From the NCBI GenBank assembly GCA_012523405.1, contig JAAYIN010000064.1, positions 1 to 64,000 on the forward strand: a stretch of DNA of 64,000 bases. The letters are read 5' to 3'. Below are positions 34,220-42,488 of this stretch, piece after piece. Within the stretch, counting starts at the first letter, position 1; every line of letters begins with the position of its first letter. The stretch comes from Clostridiales bacterium. Lineage in GTDB: Bacteria > Bacillota > Clostridia > Christensenellales > Aristaeellaceae. The notes below the pieces were generated by a model. That model was not told the DNA's origin, did no database searches, and saw only the letters and a program-made list of their open reading frames with translations. The position numbers and the translations under genes were made by a program.

Positions 34220-34262
34220 AATAAAGCGTAAGCAAATTATAAAATTTTAGGAGGAACTACTC

Positions 34263-35555
34263 ATGTCAAATAAAGATTATAAATTTGAAACACTCCAACT
34301 TCATGTCGGGCAGGAAACCGCAGATAGCGCCACCGATGCACGCGCAGTCCCTATTTACGCCACAACCTCTTATGTGTTCCCCGATAGTGCTGCCGCGGCA
34401 GGGCGTTTCGCGCTGACTCAGCCCGGAAATATATATACCAGACTGATGAACCCCACCAACGATGTGTTTGAAAAGAGGATTGCAGCACTTGAGGGCGGCA
34501 TTGCGGCGCTCTCAGTTGCCAGCGGTTCAGCGGCTGTAACCTATGCAGTGCAGAACATCACCCGTGCAGGTGACCATATTGTTTCCGCACGCAATGTATA
34601 CGGTGGTACCTATAATCTATTTGCCAACACCTTGCAGGAGCAAGGAATCGAAACTACCTTTGTTGATCAAACCAACCCCGATAATTTCCAAGCTGCCATC
34701 AAGGACAATACCAAACTCATCTTTGCCGAGACCTTGGGCAATCCCAATTCCGATGTGATTGACTTGAAGGCTATTGCAGACATCGCCCATCAAAACGGGA
34801 TTCCCTTTATTGTTGATAGCACCTTCGCAACGCCCTATCTATTGCGCCCCATTGAGTATGGCGTGGATGTGGTAGTTCACTCTGCAACGAAATTTATCGG
34901 TGGACACGGCTCGGTAATGGGCGGAGTCATTGTAGACGGCGGGCAGTTTGACTGGGCACAAAACGATAAGTTCCCAGGTCTTTCAAAGCCGAATCCATCC
35001 TATCATGGCGTGGTGTTTTCCGAGGCAGTAGGCGCGGCAGCCTATGTGACCAAAATCCGCACGACCCTCCTGCGTGACCAAGGAGCTGCGCTTTCGCCCT
35101 TCAACTCCTTCTTGCTATTGCAGGGCTTGGAGACACTCTCCCTCAGGCTGGAACGTCATGTGGAAAACGCATTGAAAGTAGTAGCATTTCTGGAAAAACA
35201 TCCTCTTGTGAAGCGAGTCAATCACCCATCACAGGCAACAGGGCGCGCACTGGAACTGTATCGCAAATATTTCCCAAAAGGAGCAGCGTCTATCTTCACG
35301 TTCGAGTTAAAGGGCGATAAGGCTTTGGCGCAGAAGTTTACCGAGAGCCTCGAACTATTTTCACTCCTTGCTAATGTGGCTGATGTGAAATCGCTGGTGA
35401 TTCACCCAGCATCCACAACCCACTCACAGCTTTCCGAGGAAGAACTTTTGGCAGGAGGCATTACGCCAACCACCATCCGCTTGTCCATAGGTACAGAACA
35501 TATCGACGACATTCTAGCTGACTTGGATCACGGCTTCCAGGCAGTAAGCCAATAA
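34263..35555 (+). CDS. metY: O-acetylhomoserine sulfhydrylase
   Basis: PLP-dependent Cys/Met metabolism enzyme of 430 residues that makes homocysteine from O-acetylhomoserine and sulfide. Motifs: [50 protein letters not shown], and the PLP-lysine motif in [18 protein letters not shown]. The C-terminus has [19 protein letters not shown], typical of MetY. AGGAGG precedes the ATG. Monocistronic. Confidence 0.95.
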   Translation: MSNKDYKFETLQLHVGQETADSATDARAVPIYATTSYVFPDSAAAAGRFALTQPGNIYTRLMNPTNDVFEKRIAALEGGIAALSVASGSAAVTYAVQNITRAGDHIVSARNVYGGTYNLFANTLQEQGIETTFVDQTNPDNFQAAIKDNTKLIFAETLGNPNSDVIDLKAIADIAHQNGIPFIVDSTFATPYLLRPIEYGVDVVVHSATKFIGGHGSVMGGVIVDGGQFDWAQNDKFPGLSKPNPSYHGVVFSEAVGAAAYVTKIRTTLLRDQGAALSPFNSFLLLQGLETLSLRLERHVENALKVVAFLEKHPLVKRVNHPSQATGRALELYRKYFPKGAASIFTFELKGDKALAQKFTESLELFSLLANVADVKSLVIHPASTTHSQLSEEELLAGGITPTTIRLSIGTEHIDDILADLDHGFQAVSQ

Positions 35556-35569
35556 ATCCAATATAAACC

Positions 35570-35704
35570 CATGGGGCTGTTGCAAAACAGCCGTTATCTT
35601 ACAGAATAGTAGTAAATACACAAAAATCCACCTGCGAATCAAGTAATTCGCAGGTGGATTTTGTTGTTATTGTCTTTTGAAAAGACTTCTGCAACAGCCC
35701 CATG
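35570..35704 (+). mobile_element. 135-bp inverted-repeat element (MITE-like) carrying a terminator
   Basis: Perfect 15-bp terminal inverted repeats, CATGGGGCTGTTGCA (35570-35584) and TGCAACAGCCCCATG (35690-35704), enclose a 17-bp terminator hairpin. The CTGTTGCA core resembles IS6/IS240-type insertion-sequence ends. No transposase is inside and no convincing target duplication flanks it. It may be a non-autonomous element that has become the metY terminator, or an unusually large terminator. Confidence 0.5.
35623..35665. terminator. strong terminator downstream of metY
   Basis: Perfect 17-bp stem AAAATCCACCTGCGAAT (35623-35639) / ATTCGCAGGTGGATTTT (35646-35662), 6-nt loop, then GTTGTT. A/T tracts on both sides make it potentially bidirectional. 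Confidence 0.85.
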
Positions 35705-35956
35705 TCTATACAGAACGGCTCAAAAAGGAATAGTAAAGCATTTTTTGCTGCTTTGCATGTTTAGTCTGGGAGCTTCGCTCTTTTCATAGCCCTAAGCCCA
35801 TTATATGTCCTATCCCCAACATAAGCCGTTTTTCAGGGGAGATACGGCAAGGGCTGCCGCCCCTACACCCCGCTCAGGGTTTCACCGTGAACCCATTTAC
35901 AGGCTTCGCCCTCCTCCTATCCCCAACACAACCCTCCAGTCTCCCCCCACCTCGCA
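35705..35956. other. non-coding stretch with short degenerate repeats
   Basis: No supported gene. It contains two copies of CCTATCCCCAACA (about 35811-35823 and 35918-35930) and a GC-rich segment whose style (CAGGGTTTCACCGTGAACCC) recalls the segment at 1-45. Nothing else is recognisable. Confidence 0.4.
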
Positions 35957-35988
35957 AAAACGGAGAGCCTTGCTCGGCTCTCCGTTTT
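35957..35988 (-). terminator. terminator of the ABC exporter operon
   Basis: AAAACGGAGAGCC (35957-35969) / GGCTCTCCGTTTT (35976-35988), 13-bp stem immediately after the exporter stop codon, followed on the minus strand by a short T-run. Confidence 0.8.
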
Positions 35989-35990
35989 GA

Positions 35991-37829
35991 TTATGCACTT
36001 TTCTCAAACTGCGCTTGATAAAGCTCCTTGTAGAACCCTCCACGGGCTAGAAGCTCTTCATGCTTGCCCTGCTCTACGATATCGCCATCCTTCATGACCA
36101 GAATCAGGTCTGCATCTCGGATGGTGGAAAGTCTGTGAGCGATGATGAAGCTTGTGCGCCCCTTCATCAGTTCATTCATTCCCTTTTGGATCAAGGCTTC
36201 GGTTCTGGTATCAACTGAGCTTGTCGCCTCATCAAGAATCATGATCTTAGGATCGGCGAGGATAGCGCGTGCAATGGTCAAAAGCTGCTTTTGTCCTTGC
36301 GAGATATTACTGCTTTCTTCGTTCAGCTCCATTTGATATCCATTGGGCTGCGTCTTGATAAAGTGATGCGCATGCGCTGCTCTTGCAGCCTTTACCACTT
36401 CTTCATCCGTTGCATCAAGGCGGCCATAGCGAATGTTTTCTTCAATCGTGCCATTAAATAGCCAAGTATCTTGAAGCACCATACCAAAGAGCAAACGAAG
36501 CTCATTTCTGTCAAAGTCACGAATATCGTGCCCATCGACCTTGATGCTGCCGTCTGTCACGTCGTAAAAACGCATGAGCAGGCGCACCATCGTTGTTTTA
36601 CCTGCGCCCGTAGGTCCGGCAATCGCAATCCGCTGCCCAGGCATTGCATCGGCGCTAAAGTCATTGATGATCGTGTGATCGGGCGCATAGCCGAACTTCA
36701 CATGGTCAAAGCTGACCTCGCCTTTGATGTCTTTAATGGAAACAGGATTCTCGATCTTTTGTACTTCTTCCTCTTCTTCGAGGAATTCAAATACGCGTTC
36801 ACCAGCCGCAACGGTGCTCTGGATTACGTTTGCAATCTGCGCCACCTGCGCGATCGGCTGATTAAAGGAGCGTACATACTGAATGAAGCTCTGGATATCG
36901 CCGACCGTAATCAAGCCGGATGCTGCATATGCGCTACCCAGCACAACAGAGGCAACATAGCCGAGGTTACCGATCAAGCCCATCACAGGGTTCATCAGAC
37001 CGGAGAGAAACTGCGATTTCCAAGCGGAGTTAAATAGCTTGTTATTGGTGCGGTCAAACTCTTCCGTCATTTCGTTTTGCGCATTAAACGCCTTTACGAC
37101 CACATGACCGCTGAATACTTCCTCTACCTGTCCGTTCACTTCGCCAAGGTATTTCTGCTGACCAACGAAGTATTTCTGGCTCTTTTTAACGATGATGCTT
37201 ACGAGTATTGCTCCGATTGGCAATATGCACAGTGCAACAAGCGTCATCTGCCAACTGATCGATAGCATCATCACCAGCACACCGATGAGTGTTGTGGCGG
37301 AGCTTACGATCTGGGTTAGGCTCTGGTTCAGGCTTTGCCCGAGTGTGTCAACGTCGTTTGTAACGCGGCTTAGCACCTCGCCATGTGTGACGCGATCAAA
37401 ATAGCTCATGGGCATGCGGTGTACTTTTGCAGCAAGATCCTTGCGCAAATTATAACTGACCTTCTGGGAAATTTGCGCCATGATCATCCCTTGAATCAAG
37501 CTCAGCAATGAAGAGATTGCATACAGACCAAGCAGCCACAAAAGAAGCTCTGCCAGCTTTGTAAAATCGACGCCTGTACCGCCGCCTAGCTTGCTCATGA
37601 GTCCATTGAAGATCACTGTCGTAATTTCACCCATCTTCTTAGGCCCTACGATGCTAAAGAGTGCACTGCCCATGCTGAGTAAAACGACCAGCAAAAGCCC
37701 CCATTTATACTTGGACATAAGCGTCGTCAGCTTCTTAAACGTTCCTTTAAAATCCTTGGGTTTCTCCCCCGCGCCCATACCGCCGTGAGGGCCGCCGCGA
37801 CCGGCGGGACGATTACGCTTTCTTTCCAT
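35991..37829 (-). CDS. ABC exporter half, consensus ATP site
   Basis: Membrane-fused ABC transporter of 612 residues: six helices (about 40-340), then an ATPase domain with Walker A GPTGAGKTT, signature ISQGQKQLL, Walker B ILDEATSS with the catalytic Glu, and the switch His in AHRLST. The N-terminal 30 residues are basic and Gly-rich. The start overlaps the partner gene at 37813 by 17 nt. Together they form a heterodimeric multidrug-type exporter like BmrCD or LmrCD. Confidence 0.92.
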   Translation of the reverse strand: MERKRNRPAGRGGPHGGMGAGEKPKDFKGTFKKLTTLMSKYKWGLLLVVLLSMGSALFSIVGPKKMGEITTVIFNGLMSKLGGGTGVDFTKLAELLLWLLGLYAISSLLSLIQGMIMAQISQKVSYNLRKDLAAKVHRMPMSYFDRVTHGEVLSRVTNDVDTLGQSLNQSLTQIVSSATTLIGVLVMMLSISWQMTLVALCILPIGAILVSIIVKKSQKYFVGQQKYLGEVNGQVEEVFSGHVVVKAFNAQNEMTEEFDRTNNKLFNSAWKSQFLSGLMNPVMGLIGNLGYVASVVLGSAYAASGLITVGDIQSFIQYVRSFNQPIAQVAQIANVIQSTVAAGERVFEFLEEEEEVQKIENPVSIKDIKGEVSFDHVKFGYAPDHTIINDFSADAMPGQRIAIAGPTGAGKTTMVRLLMRFYDVTDGSIKVDGHDIRDFDRNELRLLFGMVLQDTWLFNGTIEENIRYGRLDATDEEVVKAARAAHAHHFIKTQPNGYQMELNEESSNISQGQKQLLTIARAILADPKIMILDEATSSVDTRTEALIQKGMNELMKGRTSFIIAHRLSTIRDADLILVMKDGDIVEQGKHEELLARGGFYKELYQAQFEKSA

Positions 37830-40062
37830 CTTCCAATTCCTCCTTTGAAAGCTGGCTCAATGCGATCTGGCGATATACGTCGCAGCTCTGCATTAATTCC
37901 TGATGATTGCCTACGCCTACCAGTTTGCCCTCGTCCAGCACCAAAATCTGGTCAGCACTAAGCACTGTGGAGATACGCTGCGCCACAACGATGATCGTTG
38001 CATCCTTCGCAGCCTCTGAGAGCGCACGCCTCACAGCGACATCTGTCTTAAAGTCAAGGGCTGAAAAGCTATCATCAAAGACAAAGATATCGGGATTCTT
38101 CGCAACCGCACGCGCAATTGACAGACGCTGCCGCTGACCGCCCGATACATTCGTGCCGCCCTGCGCAATTTCATCGTCAAATCCATCCTGACGCTGCATG
38201 ATAAAATCTTCAGCCTGCGCAACCTGCGCTGCTTTTTGGATTTGCTCGGGCGAGATATCCGTTGAGCCAAAGGTGATATTCTCGCTGATTGTTCCTGTGA
38301 AAAGCGTGCCCTGCTGCGGTACATAGCCGATGCGATCACGCAGGTTCTCCAGCGTAACATTTCTCACGTCAGTCCCGCCGATCTCTACGCTGCCCGATGT
38401 CACATCATAAAACCGCGGGATCAGGTTGATCAACGTGCTCTTACCTGAGCCGGTGCCGCCAAGAACAGCAGTTGTCTGTCCGCGCCGAGCAGTGAAGGAA
38501 ACATGGCTTAGCATATCCTCATCTGCACCCGGATAGCGGAAGGACACATCTTTAAACTCAATGATGCCGCGCTTCGCTTCATCAAAAGACCGCGCGGTTT
38601 CAGGGTCAATCACACTGATATCTGTATCCAGCACTTCCTGAATACGCGCTGCTGACACGCTTGCACGCGGGAGCATAACGCTCATCATGGAGATCATGAG
38701 GAACGCCATGATAATTTGCATGGTGTACTGAATGAACGCCATCATGTCGCCAACCTGCATGGTGCCCGCTTCGATGCCCTGCGCACCTACCCACATAATC
38801 AAAATGGATACGCCATTCATCACAAGCATCATCAGCGGCATCATACCGCTCATCAGCCGCCCAACAAAGAGCTGTGTTTTTGTCAGTGTCATGGATGCAT
38901 CGTCAAAGCGCTCTTCTTCGCGCTTCTGCGTGCAGAACGCGCGAATGACGGGAAGTCCCGTGAGGGTTTCGCGCATTACGAGGTTGACCTTATCAAGCTG
39001 GATCTGCATGCGCTTAAACTTGGGCATGCCAAAGGTGAAGAGCACCAGCACGATGCACAGCACTGCGAGCACGCCAACAAAAATCACCCATGTCATAGAC
39101 GAGTTGGTGCTTCTCACACGAAGGATACCGCCAATACCGATGATCGGCGCATAAATCACCATGCGAAGAAGCATGACCATTACGCCTTGCACCTGCTGGA
39201 TATCGTTTGTCGTGCGTGTGATCAAGGACGCAGTAGAAAAACCGTCCATCTCTCGCTGACTAAAGCCTATTACCTTGTGGAATACCTTGCCGCGAAGGTC
39301 ACGGCCAAGCTTTGCAGCCGTTGTGCTGCCAAAATAGCCAACCGCGATCGATACCACGCAGCTGATCAATGCGATCAGTAGCATCCGCAAGCCGTTTTGC
39401 CAAATGGATTGGCTTTGAATCGTGCGAAGATCCATGCCAAGCGCGGTATACTCCGCCTTGACAGCAACGATAGCCGCCTGCTGGAGCATGCTGTCGGGGA
39501 GAATTGAAAAAAGCTTCTCTTCGATTTGAATAAGCATTTCCTCGCGCTGCTCTTGAGGCATGGCGATCATCCCCGCCCTAACTTCAAGGGGGTCCATCTG
39601 CTGCGCGGTTTCCAGCGATACATCGCTGCCCACAGCTGCAAGCATCGCGCCGACATCAATGGAACTATCGCCATTGAGCATGCTGTTGATCATAAAAGCT
39701 CGATCAAACAACTCGCTCATAGCTTCTAGCTGCTCATCGCTGGTTTTTTCCAGAACAAGTACCTCTGCAGCCACCGTTACGCCTAGCTTTTCAGCTTCCT
39801 GTGCTGTCGCTTCGCGAAAAAACGGTTTGACATCTGTCTCTATGCTCTCCTGCGGCATCCACATGAGCAGCTCATCCATTGTGCTCTTGCTAATGACCTC
39901 GGGCACACTGCTTTCAATACCGCCTTGCTGAAGACCTGTGTCCACAATGGCTGCGGTATAGGTTGGAAGGGTCAAATCGCATGTCGCCTGCACCGCAAGC
40001 AAAACAACAATAGCAACGATTGACCAAATGTATTTTTTTAAGTGTTTGAATATTTTATGCAT
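37813..40062 (-). CDS. ABC exporter half, degenerate ATP site, extracellular insert
   Basis: ABC exporter of 749 residues. An insert of about 170 residues lies between helices 1 and 2 (about 40-215), then come the remaining membrane helices and the ATPase domain with GGTGSGKST and signature VSGGQRQRL. The residue after the Walker B Asp is Asp instead of Glu (VFDDSFSALD) and the switch His is Gln (AQRIST). These changes mark the catalytically weak half of heterodimeric exporters. The start overlaps the marR gene by 25 nt. Confidence 0.92.
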   Translation of the reverse strand: MHKIFKHLKKYIWSIVAIVVLLAVQATCDLTLPTYTAAIVDTGLQQGGIESSVPEVISKSTMDELLMWMPQESIETDVKPFFREATAQEAEKLGVTVAAEVLVLEKTSDEQLEAMSELFDRAFMINSMLNGDSSIDVGAMLAAVGSDVSLETAQQMDPLEVRAGMIAMPQEQREEMLIQIEEKLFSILPDSMLQQAAIVAVKAEYTALGMDLRTIQSQSIWQNGLRMLLIALISCVVSIAVGYFGSTTAAKLGRDLRGKVFHKVIGFSQREMDGFSTASLITRTTNDIQQVQGVMVMLLRMVIYAPIIGIGGILRVRSTNSSMTWVIFVGVLAVLCIVLVLFTFGMPKFKRMQIQLDKVNLVMRETLTGLPVIRAFCTQKREEERFDDASMTLTKTQLFVGRLMSGMMPLMMLVMNGVSILIMWVGAQGIEAGTMQVGDMMAFIQYTMQIIMAFLMISMMSVMLPRASVSAARIQEVLDTDISVIDPETARSFDEAKRGIIEFKDVSFRYPGADEDMLSHVSFTARRGQTTAVLGGTGSGKSTLINLIPRFYDVTSGSVEIGGTDVRNVTLENLRDRIGYVPQQGTLFTGTISENITFGSTDISPEQIQKAAQVAQAEDFIMQRQDGFDDEIAQGGTNVSGGQRQRLSIARAVAKNPDIFVFDDSFSALDFKTDVAVRRALSEAAKDATIIVVAQRISTVLSADQILVLDEGKLVGVGNHQELMQSCDVYRQIALSQLSKEELEDGKKA

Positions 40063-40502
40063 ATATCCGTCTTGACCTCCTCATGTTGAAAGCTGCTTTG
40101 CATATTGTCAATCATCCGGCTGCAAAGCAATCCCACCAACTCGATATCCTTTTCATCAATATTCTTAATTGCCGCCTTACTTACAGCTTTGAAATTCATT
40201 TCCATTTGCTGCGCTACCGTTTCGCCTGCTTCCGTTAGTGCAAGGATATTCGCTCGCTGATTTAATTCATTGCGCTTGCGCTTCACCAGCTCCATCTTTT
40301 CCAGCCTTGAAATGGAAACCGCGATCGTCGCAGCCGATACCTTCATCATTCTAACCAAATCCGCTTGACTTAGCCCCTTGCAATGCTTTAGAATCAACAA
40401 AATAGGGCCTTGCCTCGGATGTATTTTCACATCATCCTGCTCTGTTCGTATGCATTCAAAAAAACATCTTTGCATATGGAACATATTGGCGAATAATTTC
40501 AT
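40038..40502 (-). CDS. MarR-family repressor of the ABC exporter operon
   Basis: Winged-helix regulator of 154 residues. Visible: PRQGPILLILKHCKGLSQADLVRMMKVSAATIAVSI (recognition helix) and RLEKMELVKRKRNELNQR (wing), with LTEAGETVAQQM after. First gene of a three-gene operon with the two exporter halves, which it most likely represses until a drug-like ligand binds. A palindromic operator overlaps its promoter. Confidence 0.92.
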   Translation of the reverse strand: MKLFANMFHMQRCFFECIRTEQDDVKIHPRQGPILLILKHCKGLSQADLVRMMKVSAATIAVSISRLEKMELVKRKRNELNQRANILALTEAGETVAQQMEMNFKAVSKAAIKNIDEKDIELVGLLCSRMIDNMQSSFQHEEVKTDICIKYSNT

Positions 40503-40550
40503 CTCTTTGCTTGTTTCTCTACCGCTAAAAATTTTACTCTCCCCCTAATG

Positions 40551-40605
40551 TTAGTCGACTAATTAAGGCTCAGTCATTGTACCTGATTACCCTATGTAAA
40601 GTCAA
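40551..40605 (-). promoter_or_regulatory. promoter and MarR operator of the exporter operon
   Basis: Minus strand TTGACT (40600-40605), 18-nt spacer, TACAAT (40576-40581). The perfect 12-bp palindrome TTAGTCGACTAA (40551-40562) sits just after the predicted start of transcription, a typical MarR autoregulatory site. Confidence 0.7.
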
Positions 40606-40652
40606 CGAAATCCTATGTTATTAACAGTATATTCATACCCCTTTGAGCGCAT

Positions 40653-40683
40653 AAAAAAGCACCTGACCAGTGATCAGATGCTT
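40653..40683 (-). terminator. terminator of lepB
   Basis: Minus strand AGCATCTGA/TCAGGTGCT stem (40657-40683) followed by TTTTTTA. 9 bp with one G-T pair. Confidence 0.75.
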
Positions 40684-40699
40684 CTAATTTGTGCGATTT

Positions 40700-41290
40700 T
40701 TAGTCGATTTCGCGTATCGATTTGAATGGGAACATGACCAGTTTTACATGTCCAACCACCATATCGCGCGTAATCGCAGCAGGTGAACCGTAGCCATAAT
40801 AGTTACGGCTGTCATGGCTATTATCGCGGTTATCGCCCATCACGAAATATTCATCCGCACCGAGCGTAAACGCCTCCATGCTAAAGCCATTGTTGTTCTT
40901 TTCATCATCCAAATAAGGTTCGGGAATCAGTTCGCCATTGATATATACTGCATTGTGATCCACTTGCACAGTCTCCCCGGGAAGCCCCATCACTCGCTTG
41001 ACGAAATACTCTGTGCGTCCCGGATAGCGGCAGATAATGACATCCCCGCGGCTTGGATCACCAAGCAGATATTCCGGCTTTGACACATACATCAACTCAC
41101 CATTTTGCAATGTGCTCTGCATGCTTTCGCCCTTGACAACGATGGGCTGAAAGAGCAAAAATGAAATGAGCTGCGCAAGAAGTAACGCTGCTGCAATATG
41201 AAGAAGCCAGCTGCCAGCTTCCTTTGCAATGCGCTTTGTACGGCTGGGTTTTTGCGGCGGAAGCTGCTGGTCCATTATCGTTTCTTCCAC
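40700..41290 (-). CDS. lepB: signal peptidase I
   Basis: Membrane protease that removes signal peptides from exported proteins. The 196-residue protein has one N-terminal membrane anchor (about 27-48), catalytic Ser56 in GESMQSTL, catalytic Lys98 in FVKRVMGLPGE, and GDNRDNSHDSRNYG-type box D/E sequences (FVMGDNRDNSHDSR). GTG start with GGGAGG 7 nt upstream. Monocistronic with its own terminator. Confidence 0.95.
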   Translation of the reverse strand: MEETIMDQQLPPQKPSRTKRIAKEAGSWLLHIAAALLLAQLISFLLFQPIVVKGESMQSTLQNGELMYVSKPEYLLGDPSRGDVIICRYPGRTEYFVKRVMGLPGETVQVDHNAVYINGELIPEPYLDDEKNNNGFSMEAFTLGADEYFVMGDNRDNSHDSRNYYGYGSPAAITRDMVVGHVKLVMFPFKSIREID

Positions 41291-41400
41291 ACGATATCCT
41301 CCCTTCGATCATTGCTCATATGAACAATGTGTTTCTACCATATAGATATGATTTTATCACTATTATTTGCATAAATCAAACGGTATTATTTTCAATCAAA

Positions 41401-42108
41401 TCAAGTATAGTCATTTGTTGCATTCCCATCGCCAAGGATTGGGATTGGTTCACCCAAGTAAGTGGGCTTTGGCTTGACTGTACAAAACACGAAATCCTTC
41501 GCGCGTGCCACGGTTTCTCTCAAATCGTAAAACCACTGGTCGCGGTATATGATTCTTTGCGCCTTAATCCCCGTGGCCTCCATGCCCATCGCGCGGGCAT
41601 TATAAATGCCGCGATACAGGTGATATTCCTGAGTGACAACAACGACTTTTTCGCATTTGAAGATATCCTTTGCGCGATACATGCTTTCATAGGTTGAGAA
41701 CCCTGCATGATCCATGAAGATATGCTCGGAAGGCACGCCTTTTGACATGGCGTAATTCTTCATCGCATTGACTTCATCATAGTTTTCGCGCCCATGATCC
41801 CCGCTCATCAGCAATCGATCCGAAACGCCCATAAAATAAGCTGCGATGCCTGTATCCAAGCGCTCTGTTAGCATCGTGCCCGGCGTACCATCCTGCCGAA
41901 TGCCGCATCCAAGCACCAAAATGCAATCGGCTTTCAATTCGTTTGCCTCATCAATTGCATAAACCGAGTCCTCGGTGCTTGCCTGTATTCCTTCGCTAAG
42001 CGCGACCACACATAGGCTGGAAATCAAACCCAGCAACATCGTCCATATCACAAGTTTTTTGCACCATTTCAAGATTCTTTTTCCTTTATATATGGCTTTC
42101 AAAATCAT
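41401..42108 (-). CDS. SanA/YdcF-like DUF218 membrane protein
   Basis: DUF218-family protein of 235 residues with one N-terminal membrane helix (about 20-42). Motifs: CILVLGCGIRQDGTPGTMLTERLD, LLMSGDHG, EHIFMDHAGFSTYESMYRAKDIF and VVVTQEYHLYRGIYNARAMG, as in SanA (linked to envelope integrity and vancomycin tolerance in enterics). ATG 42108 has AGAGAGG upstream; an ORF extension to 42195 lacks one. A 19-bp palindrome overlaps its likely promoter. Confidence 0.85.
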   Translation of the reverse strand: MILKAIYKGKRILKWCKKLVIWTMLLGLISSLCVVALSEGIQASTEDSVYAIDEANELKADCILVLGCGIRQDGTPGTMLTERLDTGIAAYFMGVSDRLLMSGDHGRENYDEVNAMKNYAMSKGVPSEHIFMDHAGFSTYESMYRAKDIFKCEKVVVVTQEYHLYRGIYNARAMGMEATGIKAQRIIYRDQWFYDLRETVARAKDFVFCTVKPKPTYLGEPIPILGDGNATNDYT

Positions 42109-42198
42109 CTGTACCTCTCTTTTGTATATCGTCTTCAATATATCAACGATCTGCCGCGCCATTTTCTTGCCATATACGACCAAATTCCGACACAATGA

Positions 42199-42233
42199 AA
42201 CAATATCGTATATTGTTAGGCATTCTTCATCAA
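42199..42233 (-). promoter_or_regulatory. promoter and 19-bp palindromic operator of the SanA-like gene
   Basis: Minus strand TTGATG (42228-42233), 17-nt spacer, TACGAT (42205-42210). The perfect repeat AACAATAT-cgt-ATATTGTT (42199-42217) covers the -10, so a bound repressor would block polymerase. The regulator is unknown. Confidence 0.5.
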
Positions 42234-42260
42234 AACTTCATACAATAGTGAAATAATGCC

Positions 42261-42289
42261 TTTCATTATGGCTCTGAATATGCTATTCT
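42261..42289 (+). promoter_or_regulatory. probable promoter of the uracil permease gene
   Basis: TTTCAT (42261-42266), 17-nt spacer, TGC-TATTCT (-10 at 42284-42289), an extended -10 form. Gives a leader of about 190 nt. Confidence 0.4.
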
Positions 42290-42326
42290 ACTAGACGGTT
42301 AAAATATCGTTAAGAACTCTGAAAGG

Positions 42327-42362
42327 ATGATTGATCAAATGATCTTTGCAGTGAATGAATGA
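42327..42362 (+). CDS. 11-residue leader ORF upstream of the permease terminator
   Basis: ATG-to-TGA frame MIDQMIFAVNE. The stop codon ends 2 nt before the terminator stem at 42365. GAAAGG abuts the first ATG, a poor distance, but a second in-frame ATG 12 nt on has better spacing. The arrangement is like pyrBI-type coupling of leader translation to attenuation. May be chance. Confidence 0.35.
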   Translation: MIDQMIFAVNE

Positions 42363-42364
42363 GC

Positions 42365-42398
42365 CTTGTCGCACAATAATCGACAAGACTATTTTTTT
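42365..42398 (+). terminator. leader terminator/attenuator of the uracil permease gene
   Basis: CTTGTCG (42365-42371) / CGACAAG (42381-42387), 9-nt loop, then seven T residues at 42392-42398. It lies about 90 nt before the permease start, downstream of the candidate promoter, and so could be an attenuator. No convincing PyrR-binding loop or known riboswitch was seen. With the divergent promoters this accounts for the gene-free stretch 42109-42488. Confidence 0.75.
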
Positions 42399-42488
42399 GA
42401 AAAAATCGCTGCCATCCATTATACCGATGACACACCGCACCCTGCGGTTTGTACATACAACAGATAGTTAATAGGAGGATTGGCCAAC

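Noticed and set aside
34146-34262. SAM riboswitch or T-box in the metY leader
   Set aside because: The leader is only about 110 nt, is mostly A/T-rich without the required conserved helices, and has no terminator before metY.
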